Origin: Sipunculus nudus
Lineage: Eukaryota > Annelida > Sipuncula > Golfingiida > Sipunculidae
DNA length: 64,000 nt
Direction: 5' to 3'
NCBI GenBank assembly: GCA_026874595.1
Contig: CM049310.1
Span: 23,910,058-23,974,057, forward strand
The translations under genes and the position numbers were made by a program. Numbering within the stretch: position 1 is the first letter of the stretch; every line of letters begins with the position of its first letter. Under the pieces are notes generated by a model that did not search any database, was not told the DNA's origin, and saw only the letters and a program-made list of their open reading frames with translations. Shown in pieces: positions 1 through 12,039 of this stretch.

Positions 1-2304
1 GCTAACATCGATACATGATACGGCATATACATATACAATTATATAGGAAAACAATCATCTGGTTATACTTTACTTACTTAAAAGTGCAATACCACAATAA
101 ATAATTGATTTTCACAATAAAAACTGTTATGTTGACTAGACTTATCGATAAAGATAATAAATGTAAAACTATTTATATTATAAAACAACACTTTGATATT
201 TTGTCCATTAAGTTAAGCTTTATTATCCAAACTAATTAAATAATTTCGATTTTAATTGTGCAGGTATATGCTATGAAAAAATGGGTTCGCTAAATCAATC
301 GGGACTTTCTTACTAGTATTTTCTCATTTATGTTTTATTTTTTAAAAGGGGAAAGTCAGCATATTTAAGTACTATCGACTGTGATCTAGTTAATTTCTGA
401 CTGTAATTCTTATGTGTATTAGGCCCGTGGCTGACTGTAGGAATCTCTCATGGTCCTTGATCCTGTCGCCGTTTAACCCGCATCTAACGCGTGCCCACAA
501 CCACAGAGACCTTTGGTAAATTAGCCCAAAAGAGCTTGTTTACCGTACTCAGACCATGAGAACCTTCGCTGACAGCATGGCTCCATATGAAAAAAACTGA
601 TTAACATGGGTGTCTGTGATTACTCAATCCAACTCATCCTTTGCCATCTGAACCCTCATCCGTTACAGTGTGAATGAGGCTTAATAAGATTACCCACAAA
701 ATCAACAAATCGAAAATTTTTGATTGTTTCGGGAAAAAATGACCAGTGTTTCTTTTCATCCTTCACTTTCGATAACCGAATTCTTTGGAACCAGTGTATT
801 CCTGGTTGGTTGTTTTCCAGGTTTGGCTGTATAGTTTTTCTTGAAATGGATATTCATGGTTCTGCGTAGGTCACGACGCCTTTATTTTCTGGAAGAAAAG
901 TTGCGATTGCCAGTTTCGAAGGAGTAACACACATTCTTGTGCATCCACTCATTTTGGACAAAATGAAAGAAATTACATGATGTCCTGAAAACTTGTTATG
1001 TCAAACACAAAAAAAAAATCATAATAACGCATAATTCTTTCAAACTGAGGCAATCTCGGATCTTGAGTATCATTGTTTCCCTGCCCATTTGAACTAACTA
1101 GGAAACTCGAGAAACTTTATTTTTTTCTTGCAGTCATGATCTCAATTGGAATTCCTATTATCCTTCACCAATCTCTCTCAATTGTGAAATGAGCAGGCGG
1201 ACGACAGTGAAATGTCAATTATTCTGAAGAAATCGCTTAACCTGATAACGAATGGTTCTACTCTTGTATACAAACTGAAAATTGATAGTATTTGATATAA
1301 AGGGGACACCATAAAAACTTTCCCAGACGGCTTCACCCTCATTAGTTTGCGTCCCGCACGTGTGAAAAAGCAATTCTGTTTATTCGTGACATGATTCAGA
1401 ATTCACCAGATTAATTATATGTCACTCCTTGCAGAACAGGAAGCAATATACATTAAATCGGTATTTGTGGTTACAGTCACAGGAAATGTAGAACCTGCCG
1501 TTAAGACAATGGAGATAAATTTGTCTCAGGGGCAACATAGGGTAAACGTGGCTCACCTCACGAACAGGTATAGATGGAATGACAGGGTGGTCTAGCAAAT
1601 AATCAAAACCCCGCTCAGAGCAAAAACAGTGCTGTAAGAAAGGTGCTTTTGATCAGATGTGACTGAATAAATGAGTGGCTGTGATAAGTGTGACAAACGT
1701 TAGGACGTTGAACTCAGAATCAGTGTTACGTACGCACTCGAAAATCAATATGAAATGTACATGTTCTAGTTTATAAAAAAAATTAAGGCCCGATATTATC
1801 TGAAATCTGAGATTCCGCACACATATGATGCAAGGATGTAGTTTTCGTTCACATGAACTGGAGAATAAACCCCTGAACATAAACTGATTTGGTTCTGTTA
1901 TCAAGCTGCGGTATTCGTGCAATTCTTCAAATAGGGGTCAAAATAGGGTCCGACTGCTTCATAGGGTATTATTAACACACAATCATGGTTATAATTATAA
2001 CAGAATGAGTTTGACGATTTACTTCGATTCCCCATGTGAGGGTAATATTGCAAGAGTAAGTCCAGATACAATTTTAGGGCCAATTTTTAAGATCCAAAAT
2101 GAAACCGTAATAAAAAAATATATGTCCTAAATAAGAGGTTCCAATGAAAATATAAATAAATTTAGTACCCATCACTAATAATTCGGGTATTTTTGTGTTT
2201 GTTTACTATAAACAAGATCTAATGTGCTTCCTACAAAATTTCTATGAGCTGCTCTTCAGTATTTTTCACTCGCTGGACTAACGAAGCCATGTCCTAAATT
2301 TTCG
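1..2304. other. Unassigned AT-rich DNA
   Basis: I see no convincing coding region, RNA gene or repeat structure in this stretch. The open frames around 1.65-2.08 kb on the minus strand are AT-rich, lack recognisable motifs and look like chance. A GC-richer patch near 420-820 has no ORF or repeat pattern that I can name. Confidence 0.5.
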
Positions 2305-2974
2305 TCAACTCCGTTACAACTGCACCAATATGCCATCTACAGCCATCCAGTGGAACAAATCGAGTGGCTGATCATATCATTCGTTACAGTGTAGGGCATT
2401 CAAAGTGAAGAATCATGGCTTCAATCCGGAGTTTTGATTTTTATCAGTGAAAAAGTGTATAAAAAGTAAAGTAGCTTAATTCACCCATCAACTCTGTTAC
2501 GCCATTTGTGAAAAAAGTAATTGTTGAAACCTATAAACATCCATGAACAGAGAGAGGCATCGTAAATCTATCAGAATTGAAATATTTGTTTGAAGGATTT
2601 CATGTCTATCATGTCCGCTGATTAGGTAAAATTTAAAAAATAATCAGCTCCGTTACGATCAACTCCGTTGCCATTCTATTGTAACGGAGTTGACGAATCA
2701 CCAAACATTTTTTCTATGAAAAGTCCAACCAGTAATAAATTATTCTCTGGTGAGAGGATTTATAAATAAGCACACTGAAGATAAGAAGCAGCTTCACTGA
2801 CCACTTGATATATAGTATAATCCCTTTTAATGCGTTTATCTTGGTCTGGAAAATACTGTTGCTCTTTGAAAACAAATAACTAATTTTGGTAATTAAAAAA
2901 TGCTTTAGTCTTGAAATTTGACAGCAATAGAAACATTAAAACTTATATATTAGACATATTTTATAAGTTTGTTT

Positions 2975-4073
2975 TAGAAGTGCGGACCGGACCGGACCGT
3001 TCGATGCACCAAGTAAGCGCCCTGTTTTTTGTCAAGTCCAGCTGTAAGCGTTCCGGTCCATAAGGTGGACCGGTCCAAGGGGTTCGGCACATTTGTTAAA
3101 ATATCATCAAAATTAAAATATATTGTAATTCCTTTTATTCAACGTTTGTTCTACATATTTTTTATTACATATATTTGTTCAAATATTTAACAAAACCAAA
3201 TATCATACACAACAAAACGTGCTATAAATGTAAAATAATAATCTATACTTTAATCGCAGGATCTGGGTTTGATTTTTAATGACAAATTTAAAATTACAGT
3301 CTTTTTTAATAAATTTTTCAGTGGTAAATATTTTGTGTTACTGTGTGGGGCATAGTGATTAGAATATAAGCCAAATGTGCAGGGTGGAGCGAGCTGATTT
3401 AAAGAATTTGCTTGGCGGGGATAGATGCGGGCTGACATACGCTGATGAAGTTTTGTAGCGGTTTAAGTGCGATTTGATATTGAAAACTTATTAATCTAAT
3501 GTGCAGGGTTGGGCGAGCTATTTCAAAGATTATACTGGGCAGGGATGCAGATTGACATCAGCTGATAAGTTATGTAATGGTTTATGTGCGATCTGATACA
3601 GAAAACTTATTAATCCTTTGTTAATAATTTAATATAAAGAATATATTTAATGTATTCATCGTATAGAAATTGGTCTTATTATACTAAGCAAAAGTATCAG
3701 CATTGTGCAACACAGCAGGGACAATGATCTAATGCTGAACATGTCACTTCAATCATAAGTTAATAACAAAAAATGAACTTTAACTGTTACTCACGATGGA
3801 AAAAAAAAAAATAAAATAATACATGTGCACGTATATAATTGTACTATTGCAGCTGTCATTGCTTTAAATATATTTTATGTAGCCAATGAGTCTTTCTGAG
3901 ATGGTTTATTACCCCTTGTTCATAACACGATTGTTGGTGAAACTAAATCCTGAAACACATTTGTTTAACTTAATCCTTTTAACATTAAGTTCGGCGGTCC
4001 AACCGGTCCGGTCCAGGAATAAGCGGTCCGGTATTTTGTGTTATCGGTCCAAGCGGTCCGGTCCGCACCTCTA
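2975..4073. mobile_element. Non-autonomous hAT-type DNA transposon, 1.1 kb
   Basis: The left end reads TAGAAGTGCGGACCGGACCG and the right end, reverse-complemented, reads TAGAGGTGCGGACCGGACCG: a 20-bp terminal inverted repeat with one mismatch. The element is flanked by a perfect 8-bp direct repeat GTTTGTTT (2967-2974 and 4074-4081). An 8-bp target duplication and a TAGRGGTG-type terminus are typical of the hAT superfamily. Both ends carry several further CGGTCC/GGACCG copies, like subterminal transposase-binding repeats. No transposase ORF is present, so it must depend on an autonomous relative. The perfect target duplication suggests a fairly recent insertion. Confidence 0.85.
3374..3615. 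repeat. Two-copy 124-bp internal tandem repeat of the hAT element
   Basis: A segment starting AATGTGCAGGG at 3374 is repeated from 3498 with the same order of landmarks (GAGCGAGCT/GGGCGAGCT, GGGATAGATGCGG/GGGATGCAG, GAAAACTTATTAATC). The period is 124 bp and the copies differ at many positions, so the duplication is older than the insertion here and probably belongs to the element family. Confidence 0.75.
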
Positions 4074-5467
4074 GTTTGTTTATGAGCTTATAACTTAAAT
4101 TCATTGGGTTTACAGGCTAATCACCATGGCTAAGACTGGAAAAGAACGAATGAGGGTATATAGACATTATTATTTTCTGTTGGATTCATCTAATGAAGTG
4201 TTAGGCATTTATATAAGAAAGAATATCCCCTTAGCCCACAAACGAAAGGAGAACATTCCAAATATGAACACTGTGTGTTGTGTATTCCGTTCTCTGTTCT
4301 ACACCTGACAGCTTTTATTGTACACGAATTCAGGTTGATTACAAGGCCGCTGAAAGTGTTCAGCTCCATCACGTTTTAGCATTGCATTGACCATCCAAGG
4401 AAATTATGACTTCTTAATAAAACATGAAGTCTTTTGCATTAAATTAGGAGAAAGTTTTGGAACATATTACTGTGTACACCTTTTAAGTGGTCGAGCAGGC
4501 CCTTTTTACTTAGGATTCACTGTAAATCCAAAAATTGGTATCAGTTTACTATAATATTTGCGTTATTGTTTTAAATATTTGTGAAATTAATGGTAATATT
4601 TTATTAGTTTAGATGACACTAGCCTTTAATGCCAGTTGCATATATAGCACAGCTCTATAAGGTAACAAGACTATCATTTTTGTTGAAAATTGATCAACTC
4701 CGTTACAGCTCTTAATTGTAACAATATTTTCCTGGATTTAGATAATGTTGGCATTTCTTTACTTTCTCAAGTATTTTATTGTCATTAAAGGAGAAATATG
4801 TTTTTATTGAATTCATATTGAAATGGTTAAATACCTAGTAGGTTGGCATTTAGCAAGTTCTTTCTCGCAACAATCCCGAGCTGAGTTGTTCAATTTAGCA
4901 GTAATTTACATTAATTGACTTTATGTGTTTAAAATAAACTTTATATGGTAAACTTTTGTTTACCGGTCAGGGTAACTTGTGTCGATATATTTTAGCATGA
5001 TACAACTTGATAGTTATCTGTTTACTTTTTGTTCAAATGTGTTAAAAGTTTAGGTAAGAATATCTTAATAATTTAGTGCGTTATCAACTCCGTTACATTC
5101 CAGTCAGCGCAACATTTTAGCCAAAAACTATATTCGACCGTTTTCCTCCAGACTTTGCAGAAGATAACGTTACAAACTATTGTCAAATGATGGACAATTT
5201 GTAGGAGATCAGTAATATTGAGCGTATACCTGTCTCTTTTAGCAAGTTCTCTTCAATGCACTTTATGGGTCAAACATTTGTGTGCACTATCACCTTATTA
5301 TTTAGCATTAATAAAAATGTCAGGAATAATTTTCATATCAAACTCTAGTGTTTATGATGATTGTGTACCATACTTTTGTAAAATCTACATACGTGACACA
5401 TTCATTCTTCTTTTTTTACCGCATTATTTTGTGATTTAAAAAAAATAAACTGCTGTAACGGAGTTGA

Positions 5468-7483
5468 CTTGCTGACTAAAGACTGCTATTCTTCTATTGT
5501 GGTAAAAAAGCAAGTATGGATAAAAGTGCGCTGCTGATGGGAGTTTTTGACCTTTCATATATCCCGCTTGAAAAGGAAAGAAGAAAAAATTAATTTTGCA
5601 ACAACTTTTTTCCCTCTGTTTGGGAACTCGAAATTGACCCCTATTCTGAGAATTACACATTCTTCTTGAGATAATGTTCATTGTCACAAGCAGTGGTACC
5701 AATGGAGAATAAATAAGCATTTTTTTACATTTTACTTTAGTCCTGATAAAGGTTATTAATGTGTATATTGTGGCGATATTGTAAAAACATTTGATGTCAG
5801 CATTGGTTGATGTGAAGTCGTTTGTCAGACGTCGTTTAGCTGTTGGCAAGAGGTGGATATATATAATGTGCACGTGCAGCATTCCATGAACTCTGGATCA
5901 AAGGGTTGTAATGCTAAATTGACAATAATCGATCGTTTTCTGGTCACTGGCATATAAATGGTATAACACAATATTTGTCAAGTAAGGTATATTTCTTTGG
6001 TAGCTAACTATGGGGTGTTGGAAGATTGTGTCATGCTTGTAGCTATGACTACAGGTGACGCAACTATTCGACGCCGTCCTCGTTTTTGGATCAGTAAAAT
6101 CCAAGTATGCCAGTTGTTACGTTTTATTTAACCTCGTCAGTCATGGCTTTCCCCTGAAGGATTATTATACATCTTGATAAATAATGTCAAGGTCCAGTTC
6201 TTGACACCTAGGACATAACCGAGAACAGCCTCATACGGAACCCAAGGGGTTTATCAAAAAGTCAAATTACTCCCTCTGTACACTGACAGCGACACCCGTT
6301 TCCTTTCACACAAGTGTCGTCATGGTAAATATATCTCACATTAGTTTCCGATAAAAGGTCAGACAGACACACCAATTCCTCTCACACTCATGCACACTGG
6401 TAGTTGTCCCCCGGTATGTATGTAATGTATTAGAAATCGCTCTGTATCGCCTCTGATCTAGACCCATCCATCAACAAGCTCAGTGACACTGCAAATTAGT
6501 TAAATTTCAGTTTACCGGTGAAATGGTGTTCAATCATTTAGAGCTGACAGGATCATTCAAGCGACAAGTGTAGTCTGCGGGGAAACGTATGTGAAATGCG
6601 CTTCATATAACGTTCGAAGACCATAGGTTTAATTATAGGGTTCGAAAGCAGCCGTGTTCATTTCCTTGTTTGGGGGTCAAACTGTCATTAAAATGGTTTC
6701 CTCCAGGACATTGAAAAACTGCCGTAACCGTGTGGTGTAGGTTTGTGACTTTATGAGGGCTGCATAGTTTAATATTGTAATGTTAATTTCTCCTTGTAAT
6801 GCTTGTTATCGTAAGAGGAGTAATCTTGGGACTTAAGCATCTGACTGTTTGAAGTTTGTATGCCCTTATGAATTAGGTTTGTGACCATATGAGGACGTTG
6901 TGATGGTGCGATGTTGACCTCTGACATTATGAGGACTAAACATGTAGTACCAGTAACCTTGAAACGTTGAATTGTGACTTTAAAGGGTTGTAAGGGGTGA
7001 CTATGTGACGTAAACTTATGTCTGTATGAAAGCTGTAATGGGTTTTATTTACCTGTGCTAGTGATAATTAGGTTGTTGTAAGGTATAATCTTGTGACATC
7101 GCCTTGTGACTGTATGGTGGCTTCTGTATACGCCTACTTAACAAGCAAAACTAACCCTCATTGTTGAGATCTGGCCAGATAATACTTTCTCTCTGATCTA
7201 AACCCATATATAATAGTCTCTCTCGGATCTTTTATAGTTAAATAGTAAATAACATTAATTGAATATGTTTTTTATGCTGTCCGTAGCGTTCGGTTACTGG
7301 TGTAGACACACAGACTTTTTTTTAGTAGCGCGTGCGCGATAACTCTAGGCGTAAGTGTGATGGTAGCACATGCCCATATTTGGCGATTCAGAGAAGTTTT
7401 GTTTCGTGTTGCGTTATATACCACAGTCCCCTGTATTTCGGAGGGGTTATCCAACTTAAATTAATAGGATGTGTTTTAAGTGT
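5468..7483. other. Unassigned DNA with weak internal repetition
   Basis: No supported gene. A minus-strand open frame at 5436-5882 (148 codons) is low-complexity, AT-rich and without motifs. Between about 6730 and 7130 phrases such as TTGTGAC...TATGAGG recur loosely every 40-130 bases, suggesting an old, strongly decayed tandem repeat. Confidence 0.45.
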
Positions 7484-8306
7484 TGTTACAGAACCTAATA
7501 TAAACGGTCACGTATGCGTGATGAACACAAATTTTGTAATGGAGATAAAAAAAAAATCAGATTCTGTAACACTAGGCAGCGTGAAATGTTTAGGGAAACG
7601 AACAAAGAAGTCAGTGTTTTTTTCGCTAACAAATAGCCATAATTTATTCTTAAAACAACCCTAACATTACAATACACTAAATCAATACAATTATACAGTA
7701 AAACAGTGGTATAACAACCAATCAATACAATCACACAGTAAAATACACAAAGTGCACAGTACCTGGATAACACCACCGTCACAACGATAAGTTCTTTAAA
7801 TGTATACTCTCGGAGAGGAGAATGACAGTCCAGTGTAAAGCTCTTGTAACAATCCATAAAGTAAACTGAAGTCCAAATGCACAAAATCCAAGAGAAAGTC
7901 TGACGAAAATCTATAATTGCTGCACTCGTCTGATAAGGTCACAGAAACTGACACACGCTTCTGCGTCAGCTGGAAATCTTCTCTGCTGCTCTCTGTCGGC
8001 TCTAAAACTCAGCCCCTTATATACTCTTCACCCGAAGCCGAGAATTTTCCACTTCTCGAACAGTTTAAAAGATCTTACACAACACAGTAAACACGCGCTA
8101 TAGGAATCATCTGGAAGAACATCGCTGTGTGTCTCCACATACCAGGGTCCACACGTGACTCACGACCAGGCGAGAAAGCCCAAGGCTAGCATGACAACGA
8201 GAGTTCAAGCAGTACGGATTAAACTGCGAATGTAACAAACGGCCCGGCGAGGGTGTCACAACACGAGTTACGCCCTTGTCACACAATAAAAAGAACACCT
8301 GTAACA
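7484..8306 (-). repeat. 3' LTR of the Gmr1-like element
   Basis: On the minus strand it begins TGTTACAGGTG and ends GGTTCTGTAACA. Comparing its first roughly 240 plus-strand bases with the other LTR by eye gives only about a dozen differences plus small indels, so insertion is not ancient. Open frames inside it in either direction are shadows of the LTR, not genes. Confidence 0.92.
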
Positions 8307-8320
8307 CTCCCCCCCCTCCC
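8307..8320 (-). promoter_or_regulatory. Polypurine tract (plus-strand primer)
   Basis: Immediately inside the 3' LTR the minus strand reads GGGAGGGGGGGGAG, an uninterrupted purine run directly abutting the LTR start TGTTAC. This is the standard position of the RNase H-resistant primer for second-strand synthesis. Confidence 0.85.
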
Positions 8321-8436
8321 TGTCAGAAAAAAAAGAAAGTTTTCTCGGAAAACTTTGCTTTTGCTGTCACAATTACTACAACATCTCAAAAATCATCTTA
8401 TTTATAACATTACATAAACATCCTGTTTACAACATT

Positions 8437-8990
8437 TCATAAACATCTCGATAAGCAATCAGCAAGTACATTGTCTTTCCCTTTAATGTGTATGAAATCA
8501 AGATTGTAATCCTGTAAGAACAAACTCCATCTCAACAATCTTTGATTTTTACACTTCAACTTGTTCATGAACGTGAGGGGATTGTGATCACTGAAGACAA
8601 TGATAGGCCTGACTGATGAAGAAACATAAACTTCAAAATGTTGCAACGCCAAAATCAAAGCCAAACATTCTTTTTCAATAGTGGAGTAGTTTTTCTGGTT
8701 TGCATTAAACTTTCTTGAGAAATAACATATTGGATGAACTATGCCATCATTGCCTTCTTGTAACAACACAGCAAAGCAGTATCACTACCATCTACAGCTA
8801 ACTTTAAAGGTACAGAAAAGTCTGGAGCTACTAAAACTGGTGAACTTTGCAGAATTGCTTTCAAATTCTGAAATGCATTTTCACACTGAACATTTCATAC
8901 AAACTTTTGTTTCTTCTTTAACAGATTAGTCAAAGGTTCAGCTACAGCAGAAAAATTTGGACAAAACTTCCTGTAGTATCCAACCATACC
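8437..8990 (-). pseudogene. RT connection and RNase H region
   Basis: The segment 8769-8437 is open for 110 codons and is a Gypsy-type RNase H domain: the glutamate-containing STIEKECLAL helix, the VFSDHNPL strand with its aspartate, and the terminal KGKDNVLADCLSR motif with its aspartate. Upstream, 8990-8770 encodes the RT connection region (phrases LTNLLKKK, APDFSVPLKLAVDGSD) but is broken by a stop and by a frameshift near 8765. It ends about 130 bases before the polypurine tract, as expected for the last domain of pol. Function is lost because the upstream RT is deleted. Confidence 0.85.
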
Positions 8991-9059
8991 AAGAAAACGC
9001 ATTATCTGCTTTTTGTTTTATGGTCTAGGAAATGCAGAAACAGCACCTATCTTAGCATC

Positions 9060-9640
9060 AACAGGTTTTACCTGACCCTGCCCTACAATATGACCCAAAA
9101 ATGTTACCTGTGCTTGACAAAACTCAGATTTTACTAAGTTGACGATCAGACGTGCTTCTCTGAGTCTTTCGAAGAGGTCGCAAAGAAAGCGGACACTTCT
9201 TTCGCTCGTTCTGTCAGCTGAACTTGCCAGAATCCTTTCAGCAGGTCAAACTTGGAGACATATCTTGAGCTACCGACTCTATCAGTACAATCATCGATCC
9301 TCGGAATCGGGAACTTGTCAGTCTTGGTGACAGAGTTCAGTTTTCGATAATCTGTGCACATACGGTAACTTCCATCAGGTTTTGCCACAAGAATACATGG
9401 TGAACTCCAGTTACTGTTACTATGTTCAGTAAAATCATTGTCCAGAAAATAATGAATCTCATCCTGTAGATACTTTGCTTTTCTGGATTAAGTCTATACG
9501 GATACTGCTTGACTGCGCTTGCCTCGCCAACATCGACGTCATGACACAACAGGTTAGTTCGCGTTTGAATGTCACTAAACAAATGTTCATAATTCCACAG
9601 CAGGTTCTTGAAGTCTTGTTGTTGTTGTGCGGTAAGGTGT
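9060..9640 (-). pseudogene. Reverse transcriptase with motif B-C deletion
   Basis: The reading frame contains LVAKPDGSYRMCTDYRKLN and then motif A in FDLLKGFWQVQL (around 9280-9210). Directly after EVSAF (about 9185) the sequence jumps, with a frame change, to DLFERLREARL and VNLVKSEFCQ...FLGH, which in this family lie after the YxDD box. Motif B, the YxDD catalytic loop and nearby residues are therefore missing: an internal deletion, not point decay. A second frameshift lies near 9480-9430. The enzyme cannot be active. Confidence 0.85.
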
Positions 9641-9829
9641 GACAGTTTGGCATCCAGGTTTTTAAGCACGTCTGAATTTTTTAATGGTACTGTACCACAC
9701 TGAATGTCTACATCACACTTACAATCAGTATCTACTTTAACTGGGTCAGGGTCAGTTTTTACACAATTAACAGCAGTAACATTTTGTACAACATCTGATG
9801 TTCTATTTCTGTCATAATATGGTTTCAAC

Positions 9830-11020
9830 ATGTAAACATGGCACAGTTGTTTCTTCTTACGTCTATCTGGTGTCAACAGTATGTAATTTAAATCACTGAC
9901 TTTCTTGTCAACAATGTAAGGACCAAAATACCTAGCTTGCGGAGGTCTGTCAGGGATGGGAAGTAAGGCAAGGACCTTTTCACCAGGCTCAAACGTCCTC
10001 CTTACGATGTGCTTGTCATACTTTGTTTTCATTTTATTTTGTGCGGATTTTAGATTTGACTTGCAATCTCACAAGCATTGTGTAGTTTAGTGCGAAAGTC
10101 TGAAACATACTGCAGTAAACTAAGAGAATCAGGATTTTCACACGAGTTTTTTCTTGAAGCAGTTTCAATGGACCTCGAACGGAGTGTCCAAAAACTAGTC
10201 CTAAGGGACTGAAACCCAAGGACTCTTGAAAGGATTCTCTGACAGCAAACAGCAATAGGTGGATTCCTTCATCCCAGTCTTTCTGTGTGTCATAGCAATA
10301 AGTTCTGATCATGTTTTTTAATGTCTGGTAAAAACGCTCGAGGGCGCCCTGACATTCAGGATGGTATGGCGAAGAGCTGTACTGTTTTATACCTAGCTCA
10401 AGCATAACTTGCTGGAACAAGCCAGACATAAAATTAGACCCTTGGTCAGACTGGACAACACTTTTGGCATTAGTTTTGCGCAATGGCATTGCCTCAGGGA
10501 ACCTGGTAGATGCGCACAAAATTGTCAGCAAGTATTCATGTCCTCATTTTGTTTTGGGCAGTGGTCCAACACAGTCAACAATAATTCTACTGAATGGTTC
10601 CTCGAAAGCAGGAATAGGCCTAAGCGGGGCCTTAGGAGGATTCTGATTGGGCTTGCCTACCATCTGGCATGTATGGCATGATTCACAACACTGTACAACA
10701 TCTTTCCTGAGGTTAGGCCAATAGAAGTATGTACTAACTTTCTGACAAGTCTAATTTATACCTAAATGGCCAGACAAAGAAGCCTCATGTGACATGCTTA
10801 GAACTTCACTGCGAAAGCTCCTGGCCATTACTATTTGATGTTTGATGGCCCACTCATCATCAGCGCATACATCAGGTGGTCGCCATTTACGCATAAGTAC
10901 TCCATTTTTGACATAGAAACGAACTGGGTTCCGTGACAGCTCATCTTTTGAAACTGCCCTGGGAAACAAACATGAAATGTCAGGGTCCTTGTGCTGTTCC
11001 GTGATAAGTTCTGACCTTGA
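9830..11020 (-). pseudogene. Integrase (HHCC, DDE core, GPY module), broken
   Basis: Integrase inserts the cDNA into the genome. The N-terminal zinc finger is visible as SHEASLSGHLG (two histidines, about 10790) and CESCHTC (two cysteines, about 10685), separated by a stop at 10751. The core has IIVDCVG, then SDQGSNF and PECQGALERFY; exactly 35 residues separate the second aspartate from the glutamate, the canonical DX35E spacing. A stop lies near 10540 just after the first aspartate region. NAKSVV runs straight into QSDQGSN, which looks shorter than the usual spacing and suggests a small in-frame deletion. A frameshift near 10130 precedes the C-terminal GPF/Y module (YFGPYIVDKK, about 9930). 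Confidence 0.88.
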
Positions 11021-11229
11021 GAATGCTGCATCCTGTACGGGCGAGTTATTAGACGTGTCACTAGTGACTCCAGGAGTGTTATTATCTGGACCATTATCCT
11101 CATGTGTGTTTTTCTTTGCCATTGATCTAGTTATAGCACATGAAGGATATAAAACAGGAATTTCCTGACTTTGCGGATCAGTGTCCTGATCAAGTGACGG
11201 CTTTTCTGTCACTATTGGTACAGGCTGTA

Positions 11230-11994
11230 CTTTATCACCTGCATCATCATTGCCTAGTGGCAACTGAATTCCCTTAAAGGGTAAAGTAGTTCTTATGCCC
11301 ACAGTAAAATTTCCAGAAATCAAATCTGACTTTAAATGGATACTGTGAAGCGGAACTGAAGTGTGCTTGTCTGAAAACACACCATTAACAAGTGCATGTG
11401 CACCAGTAAAGGACCTATTACAAAATTGCCTATTAGAAAGTGTTTGCTAACATGAGAGTCTGGCCTGAACCATTGTCCCTCAAAATTCTAATAGGGGTAG
11501 AATCTGAAAAATCACTTGAAAGTGATACAAAACCATCACGTATGAATGGCTCAAATGACTCCATTTCAGAGTCAGGAGAGGAATCTACTTCCTCAGCTTC
11601 ATCAAACAAAGAACTGACATTGACAGTGTCAGTCATAAACTCTGTTTCAGCGTTATTTAAGGAATCTACATCCTTTTTATCACCAAACTCATGGGAGTCA
11701 AAACTTCTGTTTGTCATAAGAGGACCTGGCCTCATTTGAAATACTCTCGCAAGAGTAATAAAAGGACATAGCCTTACTTAAAGGATACTCCTCGCAGGAG
11801 TCTTGAAAGGACCTAGCCTTATTTAATTCCTCGCAGGAATCAACTGAGGTTTTTACCCCGCAAGCTACGGATTCTTCTTTAGATTTAGAAGGCACGTGGA
11901 CCTCCGTAGCATCAAACTCTTTATTGGAGTCAATAAAGGAGTTGTACCCCTTATTTACATGAAAAGAACCTGGCTCCTGTACTATGCTATGCAT
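11230..11994 (-). pseudogene. Acidic linker and aspartic protease
   Basis: The minus strand 11994-11540 encodes a Ser/Glu/Asp-rich linker with repeated SxDSCEE-like phrases and a stop near 11740. Protease follows: PIRILRDNGSGQ, where the catalytic triad reads Asp-Asn-Gly (11469-11477) instead of the usual Asp-Thr/Ser-Gly. A frameshift near 11436 separates this from the second half, which ends with LPLGNDDAGDK (about 11236-11266), matching the conserved LLGND-type motif near the end of such proteases. It lies between gag and integrase, as expected. It would not be active as it stands. Confidence 0.75.
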
Positions 11995-12039
11995 AGATTT
12001 TTTGTGTGTAAATGTGTTAATGAATAATCATCAGCTAAT

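Larger units (their letters stand above)
2305..5467. repeat. Dispersed 14-bp motif cluster (TCAACTCCGTTACA)
   Basis: The motif TCAACTCCGTTACA occurs exactly at 2305-2318, 4694-4707 and 5084-5097, and in reverse complement at 5454-5467. Near copies are at 2488-2500 (one change), 2644-2657, 2659-2672 and, inverted, 2681-2693. The 2644-2693 group packs two direct copies and one inverted copy into 50 bases. The hAT-type insertion at 2975-4073 interrupts the field, so the cluster originally spanned about 2 kb. The core CCGTTA/TAACGG resembles a Myb-type binding site, but I cannot show function. It could equally be a relic of an old repeat. Confidence 0.6.

Noticed and set aside
4126-4308. Short frame starting MAKTGKERMRVYR with a good Kozak context
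   Set aside because: The first residues recall basic invertebrate proteins, but the rest does not continue the pattern and the frame is only 60 codons.
5436-5882. 148-codon minus-strand frame
   Set aside because: Low-complexity, AT-driven composition without any recognisable motif.
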